Of a stretch of DNA of 45,204 nt, positions 14,774 through 22,837 are shown piece after piece. Position 1 is the first letter of the stretch. Every line of letters starts with the position of its first letter. The notes beneath the pieces were generated by a model. The model did no database searches and was not told where the DNA came from. It saw nothing but the letters and a program-made list of their open reading frames with translations. The stretch is from Oscillibacter sp. 1-3 (GTDB lineage Bacteria > Bacillota > Clostridia > Oscillospirales > Oscillospiraceae). The position numbers were made by a program, and so were the translations under genes. The stretch is taken from contig NZ_KE159707.1 in NCBI RefSeq assembly GCF_000403435.2, positions 768,291-813,494 on the forward strand, written 5' to 3'.

Positions 14774-16756
14774 TCAGCAGAGCTTGGCCCCGGCGGGGAT
14801 GGCGTCGTCCACCATCAAAAGGTGCAGGGCCTCCTCCCCCTTCTCCGTGTGAACGGCGGAGATCAGCATACCGTTGCTCTCCAGACCCATCATCTTCCGG
14901 GGCGGCAGATTGACAATAGCAACCAGGGTCTTTCCCACCAGCTCCTCCGGCTCGTACCACTGATGAATGCCGGAGAGGATCTGCCGGTCCACACCGGTGC
15001 CGTCGTCCAGGGTGAAGCGCAGGAGCTTCGCGCTCTTTTTCACGGCGTCGCAGGCCTTCACCTTCACCACCCGGAAGTCGCTTTTGCAGAAGGTTTCGAA
15101 GTCCACCTTCTCCGTCAGCTGGGGCTCGAGCGCAATGTCCGGCCGGGCGGCGTCCTCCCTGGCGGCTTGGGCGGCAGCCTCCAGCTCCTCCAGAGCCTTG
15201 TCCATGTCCACCCGGGGGAACAGATTCTCCCCCTTGTTGACGGCGGCGTCCTCCGGCAGAGCGCCCCACTTCGCGGCGCTGTCCCAGGTGCGACCCTCCG
15301 CAGGAGCGCCGGTCTGGGCAAAGAGCTTCTCCATGGAGTCCGGCATGAAGGGCGTCAGCAGCACGCCGCAGATGCGCGTGACCTCCAGCAGGGTGTACAG
15401 GACGTGAGCCAAACGGGGGGCGTTGGCCTCCATGTTCTTGGACAGCTTCCAGGGGGCGTTCTCGTCGATATACTTGTTGGCCCGCTGGATGACCCTGAAT
15501 ATGTCCTCCAGGGCCTTGTGGGGGGCGAAGGCCTCCATGTCCCTCTCGTAGGCGTCCCGCAGGGCCGTGACGGCGTTTTGCAGCTCCGCGTCCCAGGGCT
15601 CCGGGCTGGCCCAGTCACGGCACCCGGCGGGCAGCTGTCCGCCGAAATACTTGCCCGTCATGGCGGTGGTGCGGCTGACGAGGTTTCCCAGGTCGTTGGC
15701 CAGGTCGTTGTTGATGGTCTGAATCAGCAGCTCGTTGGAGAAGCTGCCGTCGGAGCCGAAGGGGAAGGTACGCATGAGGAAGAAGCGCAGGGCGTCCACG
15801 CCAAACTTTTCGGCCAGGATATAGGGGTCCACCACGTTGCCCTTGGACTTTGACATCTTGCCGCCGTCCAGCAGCAGCCAGCCGTGGCCGAAGACCTTTT
15901 TCGGCAGGGGCTCGCCCAGGCTCATGAGCATGGCGGGCCAGATGATGGAGTGGAACCGCACAATCTCCTTGCCCACGATGTTCACGCCGGGCCACCAGCC
16001 CTTTTCGTAGTCGTCGTAGCGGTCGTTGCCGTAGCCCAGGGCGGTGATATAGTTGCTGAGGGCGTCCACCCAGACGTAGACCACATGGCCGGGGTCAAAG
16101 TCCACGGGGATGCCCCAGGAGAAGCTGGTGCGGGAGACGCACAGGTCCTCCAGCCCGGGGTCAATGAAGTTCTTCACCATCTCGTTGACCCGGGAGCGGG
16201 GCTCCAGGAAGTCGGTGTTCTCCAGCAGGTCCCGGATGCGGCCGGCGTATTTGGACAGGCGGAAGAAGTAGGCCTCCTCCTCGGCGTCCGTTACCGCCCG
16301 TCCGCAGTCGGGGCAGCAGCCGTCTTTCAGCTGGCTTTCGGTCCAGAAGGACTCGCAGGGCTTGCAGTACTTGCCCTTGTAGGTCCCCTTGTAGATGTCG
16401 CCGTTGTCATGCATTTTGCGGAAGATATACTGGATGGACTTCACGTGATAGTCGTCGGTGGTGCGGATGAAGCGGTCGTTGGAGATGTTCATCAGCTTCC
16501 ACAGGTCCAGTACGCCGCCGCTTCCCTCCACGATGCGGTCCACAAACTCCTTGGGGGTGACGCCGGCCTCCCGGGCCTTGTCCTCGATCTTCTGGCCGTG
16601 CTCGTCGGTGCCGGTGAGGAACATGACCTCCTCGCCCCGGAGGCGGTGATAGCGGGCCAGGGTGTCGGTGGCCACGGTGCAGTAGGTGTGGCCGATGTGG
16701 AGCTTGTCCGAGGGGTAGTAGATGGGGGTGGTGATATAGAACTTCTTGTTTTCCAT
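14774..16756 (-). CDS. metG: Methionyl-tRNA synthetase
   Basis: A 660-residue class I synthetase that charges tRNA-Met. HIGH is at residues 20-23 (DKLHIGHTYC) and KMSKS near 300 (GGKMSKSKGNVVDPY). A single zinc-knuckle pair lies at ~129-150 (CKPCESFWTESQLKDGCCPDCG). The anticodon-binding helical domain follows. The C-terminal ~110 residues (VDFETFCKSDFRVVKVKACDAV to the end) form the OB-fold tRNA-binding/dimerisation domain. The start MENKKFYITTPIYY has AAAAGGAG upstream; the longer open frame is unlikely. It has its own promoter. Confidence 0.97.
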   Translation of the reverse strand: MENKKFYITTPIYYPSDKLHIGHTYCTVATDTLARYHRLRGEEVMFLTGTDEHGQKIEDKAREAGVTPKEFVDRIVEGSGGVLDLWKLMNISNDRFIRTTDDYHVKSIQYIFRKMHDNGDIYKGTYKGKYCKPCESFWTESQLKDGCCPDCGRAVTDAEEEAYFFRLSKYAGRIRDLLENTDFLEPRSRVNEMVKNFIDPGLEDLCVSRTSFSWGIPVDFDPGHVVYVWVDALSNYITALGYGNDRYDDYEKGWWPGVNIVGKEIVRFHSIIWPAMLMSLGEPLPKKVFGHGWLLLDGGKMSKSKGNVVDPYILAEKFGVDALRFFLMRTFPFGSDGSFSNELLIQTINNDLANDLGNLVSRTTAMTGKYFGGQLPAGCRDWASPEPWDAELQNAVTALRDAYERDMEAFAPHKALEDIFRVIQRANKYIDENAPWKLSKNMEANAPRLAHVLYTLLEVTRICGVLLTPFMPDSMEKLFAQTGAPAEGRTWDSAAKWGALPEDAAVNKGENLFPRVDMDKALEELEAAAQAAREDAARPDIALEPQLTEKVDFETFCKSDFRVVKVKACDAVKKSAKLLRFTLDDGTGVDRQILSGIHQWYEPEELVGKTLVAIVNLPPRKMMGLESNGMLISAVHTEKGEEALHLLMVDDAIPAGAKLC

Positions 16757-16833
16757 GGGGGGTCTCTCCTTTTCAGCGGCGGCCCCGAATGAAAGGGCGC
16801 CGGAATTCACAGGTAGTATTGACAGTATTTTTC

Positions 16834-16862
16834 AGTATAGCATGTTTTCCCGGGTTCATCAA
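16834..16862 (-). promoter_or_regulatory. metG: Promoter of metG
   Basis: TTGATG (16862-16857), 17 bp, TATACT (16839-16834) on the minus strand, about 75 nt before the metG start. I see no T-box specifier/antiterminator in the leader, which is too short for one. Confidence 0.75.
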
Positions 16863-16883
16863 GTGCCCGCCTCTGCATGGAAG

Positions 16884-17040
16884 TGTTCAACCGCGCATTT
16901 TACCATCCGAAATTTTGGTTTGCGGCTGCGGCCTTGCAGGGGCGGAGGTCTGTCCCCGCCCGTTTTCATGAAAGCGCCGGGGGTTTGGCGGACGGGCCGG
17001 GACAGAGCCCGGCCCCTACTGCGGGGAGGGCGCCTCCCTG
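16884..17040. repeat. Dispersed GC-rich intergenic repeat, copy 2 (long form)
   Basis: Begins GTTCAACCGCGCATTTTACC, contains GCAGGGGCGGAG...TCTGTCCCCGCCC and GGGCCGGGACAGAGCCCGGCCCC, and aligns over its length with the copy at 25014. It fills the gap upstream of metG. Confidence 0.65.
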
Positions 17041-17061
17041 CAGCAGGCAAGGGCGTTTGCG

Positions 17062-17105
17062 GCATCTGGAGCAGGAGATGTCACTGAATCTCCTGCTCCA
17101 GATGC
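17062..17105. repeat. 18-bp perfect inverted repeat over the Xre gene stop codon
   Basis: GCATCTGGAGCAGGAGAT (17062-17079) and its exact complement (17088-17105) flank an 8-nt loop that contains the TGA. The right arm codes for the last residues (GHLEQEI). There is no T run on either side. It may act as an mRNA 3'-end stabiliser or weak terminator. Confidence 0.75.
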
Positions 17106-17323
17106 CCGAACTCCGGGCCGGAGAAGAACTCCGCCAGAGACATATCCAGTCCGTCGCATAGGATTTTGATGGTAGTGATCGAGACATCCCTGCGTGCGGG
17201 GTCCATCATGCTGTAGACCGTAGAGGGTGTGACGCCGGCCCGCACCGCCAGTTCATTGTATTTCATTTTGCGCTGACGGCAGATGTCTGCGAACCGCGCT
17301 GTAACGGCGTCTTTTACACCCAT
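17081..17323 (-). CDS. Xre-family HTH regulator (small, Cro/C1 type)
   Basis: An 80-residue one-domain protein. The HTH_3 fold spans residues ~5-65: ARFADICRQRKMKYNELAVRAGVTPSTVYSMMDPARRDVSITTIKILCDGLDMSLAEFF. The turn is at LAVRAGVTPSTVYSMM. ATG 17323 has GAGGTG six bases upstream; a GTG nine bases further up is less likely. It is divergent from the small gene at 17424, and the shared 100-bp region contains repeated TTGCGTA motifs, so it probably represses both directions. Confidence 0.85.
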   Translation of the reverse strand: MGVKDAVTARFADICRQRKMKYNELAVRAGVTPSTVYSMMDPARRDVSITTIKILCDGLDMSLAEFFSGPEFGHLEQEIQ

Positions 17324-17361
17324 ACCAATCACCTCGCTGGTATGGTATCCGTTTATGCGCA

Positions 17362-17391
17362 GTTGCGTATACGCGCTTGCGTAATTGCGGA
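17362..17391. promoter_or_regulatory. Putative Xre operator between divergent genes
   Basis: Three TTGCG direct repeats at about 10-bp spacing (AGTTGCGTAT, GCTTGCGTAA, AATTGCGGAA) overlap the 10-bp palindrome GCGTATACGC (17365-17374) and cover the promoter of the small gene. The regular helical phasing suggests cooperative binding. Confidence 0.55.
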
Positions 17392-17405
17392 AAATATGGT
17401 AGAAT
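17377..17405 (+). promoter_or_regulatory. Promoter of the small divergent gene
   Basis: TTGCGT (17377-17382), 17 bp, TAGAAT (17400-17405). Its -35 lies within the putative Xre operator. Confidence 0.7.
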
Positions 17406-17423
17406 TGGGATGAGGTGATTTTT

Positions 17424-17615
17424 ATGGATGATCGGGCGGAACGGGAATTCTACCGCTGTCTGGTCTCGGACGCCAGCAGCCGGGCGCTGCTGCGAATCCG
17501 GGACATTCTGGCGGACGACACGCTCTCCGACGAAAACTGCTTCCACCGAATCGAGGCCATTGTCCGCCTGCTGGAGGACCTTGGAATCGGCTGCGGGGAA
17601 CGGCACGACTTCTGA
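17424..17615 (+). CDS. Small acidic protein of unknown function
   Basis: A 63-residue protein MDDRAEREFYRCLVSDASS..., predicted all-helical, with no Cys cluster or transmembrane part. The ATG follows GATGAGGTG; a GTG three codons earlier is in frame but overlaps the Shine-Dalgarno. I have the impression that similar ~65-residue proteins ending RHDF occur in gut Clostridia, without known function. Its divergence from an Xre regulator suggests toxin-antitoxin-like or phage-derived control, but nothing in the protein itself shows toxicity. Confidence 0.65.
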   Translation: MDDRAEREFYRCLVSDASSRALLRIRDILADDTLSDENCFHRIEAIVRLLEDLGIGCGERHDF

Positions 17616-17618
17616 AAA

Positions 17619-17645
17619 ACGCGCCCGCCTGAACGGCGGGCGCGT
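17619..17645 (-). terminator. Terminator of the lipoprotein gene
   Basis: An 11-bp stem ACGCGCCCGCC/GGCGGGCGCGT with a 5-nt loop; TTTT follows on the minus strand. Confidence 0.8.
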
Positions 17646-17648
17646 CGC

Positions 17649-18254
17649 TTATTCGCTTTGCGTAAATTGGGCCGGGTCCCGCAGGGCCTCCGCCGTCTCC
17701 GCCGGGGGCTTGGCGTGGATTGTCAGAATGTCCTCCCAATCCACCACGGAGGAGGGCAGAGAGTCCCCCAGGCTCTTTAGAACCGTCATGGACATCACGT
17801 CCGTGCCCTCATAGACCGTGAAGCGCAGTACCTCCTCGTACTCCCGCTCCGTCTCCGGGTCCTGTCCCGCCAGGAGCGTCTTCTGCTGCATGAACACGTA
17901 GGTGTACAGCGGCGCCGCGTCCTCCACGCCGGAGACTTCCGCCCACTCCATGTCGTCCTCAACCAAATCGTCCACCCGTTGGACGGCCTCCTCGCCCTTG
18001 ATGAGGCAGACCTCCCGGCCCTCGGCGTCCAGGACCTGCCAGTAGTGGGATTTGGCGCTCCAGTCGTCATCCAGCTCGCTCCAGGTCTTGTCCAGCTCGC
18101 TCCAGGCGTCCTCCCACTTCTCCTCCATCTCCTTTTCCAGCGCCTCGTCCGGCACGGACTGCATCATCAAAAACGCGGGAAGACAGCCGGACAGCAGCAG
18201 GGTCATTGCCAGGGCGCAGACGGCGCAGAAAAGCACAGCGGTATATTTTTTCAT
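17649..18254 (-). CDS. Acidic lipoprotein of unknown function
   Basis: A 201-residue lipoprotein. The signal peptide MKKYTAVLFCAVCALAMTLLLSGC ends in lipobox LSGC (Cys24). The next ~45 residues are a charged helix with Trp repeats (EKWEDAWSELDKTWSELDDDW), perhaps a coiled-coil spacer. The remainder is a small alpha/beta domain (WQVLDAEGREVCLIKGEEAVQRVDDLVED) followed by LYTYVFMQQKTLL. The WQVLDAEGREVCLI start resembles a short PepSY/ligand-binding-like fold, but I would not assign it. AAGGAGGATATATC precedes the ATG. It stands alone with its own terminator. Confidence 0.75.
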   Translation of the reverse strand: MKKYTAVLFCAVCALAMTLLLSGCLPAFLMMQSVPDEALEKEMEEKWEDAWSELDKTWSELDDDWSAKSHYWQVLDAEGREVCLIKGEEAVQRVDDLVEDDMEWAEVSGVEDAAPLYTYVFMQQKTLLAGQDPETEREYEEVLRFTVYEGTDVMSMTVLKSLGDSLPSSVVDWEDILTIHAKPPAETAEALRDPAQFTQSE

Positions 18255-18279
18255 GATATATCCTCCTTAAAAAACGTGA

Positions 18280-18750
18280 CTACAAGAGGTGAACGATCCC
18301 CAGTGTCAGGGCGGTGGTAATCAGGCCCGCCATAATCAGCCCCAGCAGGATGGCCGGCAGGGCGTGGCGCATCCGGATGTTCAGCACCGCCGCCACCAGG
18401 GACCCGGTCCAGGCCCCGGTGCCCGGCAGGGGGATGCCCACCAGAATCACCAGCCCCAGCAGGCGGTACTTCCGCACCAGCCGCCCCTTGAGGTGGGCCC
18501 GGCGCTCCAGCCAGTCGATCCTGGGGCCGAAAAACCGGGTGCCCCGGAGAAAGTCCGCCATGCGGCGGGCCAGCAGGATGATGAGGGGCGCCGGCACCAG
18601 ATTGCCCAGAATGGCCGCGGCGCAGGCCAGGGCCGGGGGCAGTCCCGCGGCGATGCCCAGGGGAATGGCTCCCCGCAGCTCCACCACCGGCACCATTGCC
18701 GTGGTAAAGGTCAGAAGAAGCTCTTTTGAAACAGTCTCAAAAAAGGCCAT
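18280..18750 (-). CDS. Small multidrug export protein-like membrane protein (PF06695 family)
   Basis: A 156-residue integral membrane protein. The signature VPVVELRGAIPLGIAAGLPP (residues ~21-40) and GNLVPAPLIILLARR (~49-63), followed by GLVILVGIPLPGTGAWTGSLVAA, match the COG2426/PF06695 group called putative small multidrug exporters. Export activity is not well established for the family; the ELRGAIP and GTGAWTG half-motifs look like re-entrant loops of a DedA-like fold. Four hydrophobic segments are visible. ATG 18750 has GGAGG nine bases upstream. The gene lies between the ABC operon terminator and a lipoprotein gene. Confidence 0.85.
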   Translation of the reverse strand: MAFFETVSKELLLTFTTAMVPVVELRGAIPLGIAAGLPPALACAAAILGNLVPAPLIILLARRMADFLRGTRFFGPRIDWLERRAHLKGRLVRKYRLLGLVILVGIPLPGTGAWTGSLVAAVLNIRMRHALPAILLGLIMAGLITTALTLGIVHLL

Positions 18751-18768
18751 GGAATCCTCCAAAACAGG

Positions 18769-18795
18769 GCGGGCCGGAGAGCGCCTCCGGCCCGC
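18769..18795 (-). terminator. Terminator of the GntR-ABC operon
   Basis: An 11-bp stem GCGGGCCGGAG/CTCCGGCCCGC with a 5-nt loop; TGTTTT follows on the minus strand. Confidence 0.75.
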
Positions 18796-18813
18796 GGACG
18801 CGTTATGGACAGT

Positions 18814-19638
18814 TTACTCCAGGTTCAGGCGCTTTTTCAAGAAAAACGTGGTGATGCCGTAAAAAACCGCGCCGTAGACCACGGTGACGAAGATCAGCAG
18901 AAACAGCCCGATGTGAATCCCCGCCATAGCGTCCAGGTGGATTTCGGGGTAGAAGATGCCCCAGTTGAAAAAGCCGATCTGGTCCAGAATGTTGATGCCG
19001 CTGAACGCGATGATCTGGAAGGCGAACTGGAGACCGAAGTACCAGGCCACCGACCAGGCCATCTTGTGGCTGGGAAGGCTGTGGCCGGCCGCCAGGGCGG
19101 CGTAGAACTGGAGGCACATGGCCACCAGACTCAAAAATGCCAGCGCGATCAGCTCCATGAGGATGGCCGTGCCGTTGATGGCATAGTAGGCCTGGACCTT
19201 CCGCAGCTCCTGGAACAGCTCCCCCAGGCCCTGGAGGATTTCTTTGATAATGGTGATGTCAAAGGCCGTGATACAGCAGGCCAGAATGACCGCCAGGCCG
19301 GTGATGATGAACCACACGGAGGACACAATGAGTTTGGACCAGATGTGCTGGTGGATGGATACCGGCAGTGTCAGCATCACATAGCCCTCGTCCTGGAGGA
19401 GGTTCTTGTAAAACCGCTGGATCATCAGCACAAAGGATACGATGAACACGCCGAAGATGGCAAAGCCGAAGGCGGTCAGCAGCAGGATGCCCAGCATGCT
19501 GAAAAACCAGGCGCGGCTGTCCAGCAGATACCGCAGGGAGAGGTTGGCGGCCACGGACGTGGCCAGCAGGATGCCGGTCACCGGCAGCATGATGCGCCCG
19601 GTGGCCCGGAACTCGTGCTTTAAGAGTTTCCTCAGCAT
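18814..19638 (-). CDS. ABC transporter permease (ABC-2 like)
   Basis: A 274-residue protein with about six transmembrane segments (for example residues ~18-38, ~47-72, ~107-130, ~155-180, ~188-215, ~235-260). The cytoplasmic start MLRKLLKHEFRATGR is typical of permeases that pair with YtrA-regulated ATPases. It overlaps the ATPase gene by 7 nt. The pair should form an exporter or a cell-envelope stress transporter; no substrate is visible. A charged loop near residues 80-100 (IQRFYKNLLQDEGYVMLTLP) carries the coupling-helix-like EGY-LTLP motif. Confidence 0.85.
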   Translation of the reverse strand: MLRKLLKHEFRATGRIMLPVTGILLATSVAANLSLRYLLDSRAWFFSMLGILLLTAFGFAIFGVFIVSFVLMIQRFYKNLLQDEGYVMLTLPVSIHQHIWSKLIVSSVWFIITGLAVILACCITAFDITIIKEILQGLGELFQELRKVQAYYAINGTAILMELIALAFLSLVAMCLQFYAALAAGHSLPSHKMAWSVAWYFGLQFAFQIIAFSGINILDQIGFFNWGIFYPEIHLDAMAGIHIGLFLLIFVTVVYGAVFYGITTFFLKKRLNLE

Positions 19639-20327
19639 TTGAACACCTCCCGGAACAGCGCGTCCACGCTCATGCCCTTCTCCTCCCGGATCTCGTCCAC
19701 GGAGGACTGGAGCATCACCTGACCCCGGTTGATGAAAATCACCTCGTCCAGCACCTTCTCCACGTCGGAGATCAGATGGGTGGAGATGACCACCGCCGCC
19801 TCGGGGTTGTAGTTGCTGATGATGGTGGAGAGGATGTAGTCCCGGGTGGCCGGGTCCACGCCGCCGATGGGCTCATCCAGAAGATACAGCTTTGCCTGGC
19901 GGCTCATGACCATGATGAGCTGGACCTTCTCCCGGGTGCCCTTGGACATCTGCTTCACCCGCTGGGCGGGAGAGATGTCCAGGTGCTGGAGCATCTCCTC
20001 CGCCGCGTCCCGGCGGAAATCGGGGTAGAAATCGCCGTAGAAGTCCAGCAGCTGCCGGGCGGACATCCAGGTGGGGATGCAGGTGCGCTCCGGCAGGTAG
20101 CTCACCAGGCTGTGGGTGGCCCGGCCGGGGGCGGCGCCGCAGATGAGGATCTCCCCCTCGCTGGGGGTCAGCAGGCCGTTGGCCAGCTTGATGAGGGTGG
20201 TCTTGCCGCTGCCGTTGGGGCCCAGCAGTCCCACGATGCGGCCCGGCTCGATGGCGAGGCTCACCTGCTCCAGAGCCGGGGCCTTGCCGTAGCGCTTGCT
20301 CAGGCCGTTACACTGCAAGACTGACAT
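19632..20327 (-). CDS. ABC transporter ATP-binding protein (YtrB/BcrA type)
   Basis: A 231-residue ATPase. Walker A GPNGSGKTT is at ~35-43, Walker B LYLLDEPIGGVDP at ~146-158, and the H-loop STHLISDVEKV at ~180. The signature is the divergent MSKGTREKVQL, as in YtrB-type exporters, instead of LSGGQ. A D-loop GVDPATR follows. It overlaps the GntR gene by 20 nt upstream and the permease by 7 nt downstream, so all three are translationally coupled. Confidence 0.93.
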   Translation of the reverse strand: MSVLQCNGLSKRYGKAPALEQVSLAIEPGRIVGLLGPNGSGKTTLIKLANGLLTPSEGEILICGAAPGRATHSLVSYLPERTCIPTWMSARQLLDFYGDFYPDFRRDAAEEMLQHLDISPAQRVKQMSKGTREKVQLIMVMSRQAKLYLLDEPIGGVDPATRDYILSTIISNYNPEAAVVISTHLISDVEKVLDEVIFINRGQVMLQSSVDEIREEKGMSVDALFREVFKC

Positions 20328-20700
20328 CGCCGTTCCCTCCTTCCGTGATCTCCTGCCGCAGCATGTTGATGACTTCCTCCCGCTGGTAGCCCAGGCGGGT
20401 CATGGCGTCCAGAAAGGCGGTGATATGCCGTTCCGCCAGGGCGCGCTTTGCCGTTTCGATCATTGCCTTGTCCTCCGTCACAAATCTCCCCGCGGTCCGC
20501 TGGCTGTACACCAGACCGTCCCGCTCCAGCTCCGTCAGCGCCCGCTGCATGGTGTTGGGGTTGACCCCGGCCTCCGTGGCCAGGTCCCGCACCGATGGAA
20601 GGCGCTCCCCCGGCGGAAACACGCCGGAGACGATGCCCACCTTGATCTGCTCGATCAGCTGTGAGTAGATGGGGGCGTCGCCGCTAAACTGCCATAACAT
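20308..20700 (-). CDS. GntR-family regulator, YtrA subfamily
   Basis: A 130-residue regulator: an N-terminal winged HTH (APIYSQLIEQIKVGIVSGVFPPGERLPSVRDLATEAGVNPNTMQRALTELERDGLVYSQRTAGRFV, residues ~9-75) followed by a short helical dimerisation tail instead of a ligand domain, which is the YtrA hallmark. It probably represses its own operon through the palindrome over the -10 box. Inducers of YtrA systems are often cell-wall antibiotics; here that is inference. Confidence 0.92.
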   Translation of the reverse strand: MLWQFSGDAPIYSQLIEQIKVGIVSGVFPPGERLPSVRDLATEAGVNPNTMQRALTELERDGLVYSQRTAGRFVTEDKAMIETAKRALAERHITAFLDAMTRLGYQREEVINMLRQEITEGGNGDVSLAV

Positions 20701-20727
20701 CGCTTACCTCCTGTGCATCTGTATGTC

Positions 20728-20747
20728 TGTATTATGTAACTAATACA
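20728..20747. promoter_or_regulatory. GntR/YtrA operator overlapping the -10 box
   Basis: TGTATTA, 6 bp, TAATACA: a perfect 7-bp inverted repeat that covers the -10 element and start region of the gntR-ABC promoter. Confidence 0.75.
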
Positions 20748-20772
20748 ATAGCACAAGTTTCAGATTTGTCAA
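20745..20772 (-). promoter_or_regulatory. Promoter of the GntR-ABC operon
   Basis: TTGACA (20772-20767), 16 bp, TATTGT (20750-20745) on the minus strand, with the operator overlapping the -10. Confidence 0.8.
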
Positions 20773-20833
20773 GGGGAAATGTGAAAATTTCCAAAAAAAT
20801 CTTGCGCCTGTCACGGAATTGGGATTTTGCGAG

Positions 20834-20953
20834 GATCCTGTCATTGCGAGTCCGGCGGAGCCGGGCGCGGCAATCCGTACTCCTGTGCCGGCAAACGGAT
20901 TCCCACGAAAAAAGGCCGCCACTGGCGGCCTTTTTTCTCGGAATGACAGGACC
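20834..20953. repeat. 120-bp MITE-like element with TGTCATT inverted ends
   Basis: The ends are inverted repeats: GATCCTGTCATTGCGAG (20834-20850) and CTCGGAATGACAGGACC (20937-20953). Inside are CGCGGCAATCCGTA and a terminator-like hairpin GGCCGCC-ACT-GGCGGCC flanked by A6 and T6 (20908-20936). TGTCATTGCGAG...GGCAATCC is a very common dispersed repeat in gut Firmicutes. The hairpin may also terminate the neighbouring Xre/membrane protein gene. Confidence 0.75.
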
Positions 20954-20998
20954 TTTGCGCCATTCGCACATTCTGCAACAAGCACAGTGGGTGCGGGA

Positions 20999-21670
20999 CT
21001 ATTCGGTTTTTGGCTCCCGGGGTCTCCGGGGCGGCAGAAGGGCCAGGAGAAGGCCCAGAAGCAGGGGGATCAACGCCAACGGCGCGTTTTGAAGATCATC
21101 GGGGAACCAGGAGGCCTTGAGGGTCCAGTCAATCAGGATCGTGAGAAGGCGGGCGAATACCAGCAGCCCGCCTCCGCAGATCAGGGCCCAGCCCAGGTCC
21201 TGCCGCCGGAAGCGGCCCGCCCGCCGCCAGCGGCGGGCCAGCAGGAGACCGGTGACGGCGAAAAAGCCCCCTCTGCCCACGAGACTGAGCAAAAGGCCCA
21301 TGCCTGTGGGCCAGATGTTCCTGTCAAACAGGTTGATCAAGGCCAGTAGGATCCACGGAAAGCCCAGGGCTGCCAGCAGATAGCCCACCACGAAGCCATA
21401 TTTGTCCCAGAGGCTCCCCGGCTCCGGCAGGGGCCGGGAGGCCGGAGGGAACTGCTCCGGACCGTCCTTTAATAAACCATCCTTTAATAAATAGTCGGTG
21501 GTGACGTGGAAGTGGTCGCTGATGCGGATGACTTTTTCCGTCTCGGGCATGGTCTCGTCCCGCTCCCAGCGGCTCACCGCCTGGCGGCTGACGTTCAGCA
21601 GCTCCGCCAGGGCGTCCTGGCTCAGGCCCTCCCGGGAGCGGAGCTTCTGGAGTTTTTCACCGAAAGTCAT
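20999..21670 (-). CDS. Xre-family regulator with C-terminal membrane domain
   Basis: A 223-residue protein. Residues 1-60 are an HTH_3 domain: MTFGEKLQKLRSREGLSQDALAELLNVSRQAVSRWERDETMPETEKVIRISDHFHVTTDYLL, with the classic SRQAVSRWE recognition helix. A Pro-rich linker follows. The C-terminal ~135 residues hold four hydrophobic segments (about residues 92-112, 122-142, 160-180 and 190-212). Such membrane-bound Xre proteins are frequent in Clostridia and their targets are mostly unknown. ATG 21670 has GGGAGG upstream. A promoter with TATACT (minus strand, near 21705) lies ~30 nt before the start. Confidence 0.87.
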   Translation of the reverse strand: MTFGEKLQKLRSREGLSQDALAELLNVSRQAVSRWERDETMPETEKVIRISDHFHVTTDYLLKDGLLKDGPEQFPPASRPLPEPGSLWDKYGFVVGYLLAALGFPWILLALINLFDRNIWPTGMGLLLSLVGRGGFFAVTGLLLARRWRRAGRFRRQDLGWALICGGGLLVFARLLTILIDWTLKASWFPDDLQNAPLALIPLLLGLLLALLPPRRPREPKTE

Positions 21671-21810
21671 GTTGTGTCCTCCCATGGCTTGATGGGAACA
21701 GTATAGCGGGTTTTATCCGGTTTGGCCAGCAACCCGGCGTGGAAGTTCCGCAATCTGAGGTTGCGGAGGAGATTTCGCGGCCTTGGGCCGGGCAGTTCCC
21801 CGGTGCGGCT

Positions 21811-22653
21811 TCAATACCGCCGGTCCAGAATCTCCACTACATCCGCCAGAGCCCCCTCCCGGGCGTCGCAGACAATCGTCGCCCCGCACTCCCGCACGGC
21901 GGGAACGCTGTTGGCGGGGGCAAAGCCCTCCCGGGCGGCGGTGAGCATGGAGATGTCGTTGGCCTCGTCCCCCGCGCAGTAGACGTGTTCCATGGAGATC
22001 CCCAGCCGCTCAGCGAGGCGGCAGACCATGCCGCCCTTATTGGCGCCCTTGACGGTCATCTCCAGCAGCGTCTGGCCGGAGAAAATCAGCTCGTAATCTC
22101 CGGCCCAGCCCTGTTCTCTCAGAAAAGCCACAATGTCCGCCAGCGTGCTGTGCTCCGCCTCAAAGAGGAGCTTTCCCAGGGGCAGGGGCACCTCTGTCAG
22201 GCTAGGGGCCTCTGTGACGCCCACCTTGGTCAGATGCTCGTGGCGGCGGGTGAATTCGTTGGGGTGGACGGCGTGGATCACATTTCCAATGTGATAGGCC
22301 TCCACCGCCGCCTCCGGGAAGCGGTCCAGCACCGCCTGCCCCCGCTCCAGGGCCAGCTGGTCCAGCAAAGCGGTCTCCAGATACTCCCCGGTTTGAAAGT
22401 CATACAGCGCCGCGCCGTTGCACACCACCCCGGGGGCGCTCATGGGCACCAGGTCCGCGTAGTTCAAAAAGGCCGCCAGGGCCCGTCCGGTGGACACGGC
22501 GAAGCGCCCCCCCTGGGCCATGAAGTACGCCAGGGCCTTCCGGTTCCGCTCCGGCAGGGGCGGCACCGGCGCCCCGGTGCGCAGGGCCTCCTCCGTGTAG
22601 ATCAGGGTGTTGTCAAAGTCGCTGGCCAGCAGCACGCCGGTGAATTTTCCCAT
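21811..22653 (-). CDS. Cof-type HAD phosphatase
   Basis: A 280-residue HAD-IIB hydrolase. Motif I SDFDNTLIY (nucleophile D12), motif II VSTGRALAAF (~55-64), motif III Lys in KGANKGGMVCRLAERL (~200) and motif IV GDEANDISMLTAA (~232-244). The large alpha/beta cap sits between motifs II and III. Family members remove phosphate from sugar phosphates, PLP or similar small metabolites; the substrate cannot be read. ATG 22653 has AAAGGAG upstream; the open frame further upstream is antisense shadow of ricT. Confidence 0.9.
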   Translation of the reverse strand: MGKFTGVLLASDFDNTLIYTEEALRTGAPVPPLPERNRKALAYFMAQGGRFAVSTGRALAAFLNYADLVPMSAPGVVCNGAALYDFQTGEYLETALLDQLALERGQAVLDRFPEAAVEAYHIGNVIHAVHPNEFTRRHEHLTKVGVTEAPSLTEVPLPLGKLLFEAEHSTLADIVAFLREQGWAGDYELIFSGQTLLEMTVKGANKGGMVCRLAERLGISMEHVYCAGDEANDISMLTAAREGFAPANSVPAVRECGATIVCDAREGALADVVEILDRRY

Positions 22654-22784
22654 GAGGTTCTCCTTTCTAATCTCCTGTGAAAAGGCGGACAGCCAAAAAG
22701 GGCAGGCGGCCGGTTCAAGGGAAAGGGAGGCCTGCCTGCACGGTTTCAATGAGAGGATTTCGGTATGTCTCAAAAAGTTTTGAA

Positions 22785-22815
22785 ATCCCGCCGCCCGCAC
22801 AGCGGACGGCGGGAT
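22785..22815 (-). terminator. Terminator of the holB-ricT operon
   Basis: ATCCCGCCG (22785-22793) pairs with CGGCGGGAT (22807-22815); the inner CCGC/GCGG extends the stem. T-rich sequence follows on the minus strand. Confidence 0.7.
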
Positions 22816-22837
22816 GCGCCCGTCAATATAGATGTTT

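Noticed and set aside
16757..16840. T-box leader before metG
   Set aside because: The promoter lies only ~75 nt from the start codon; there is no T-box sequence or antiterminator.
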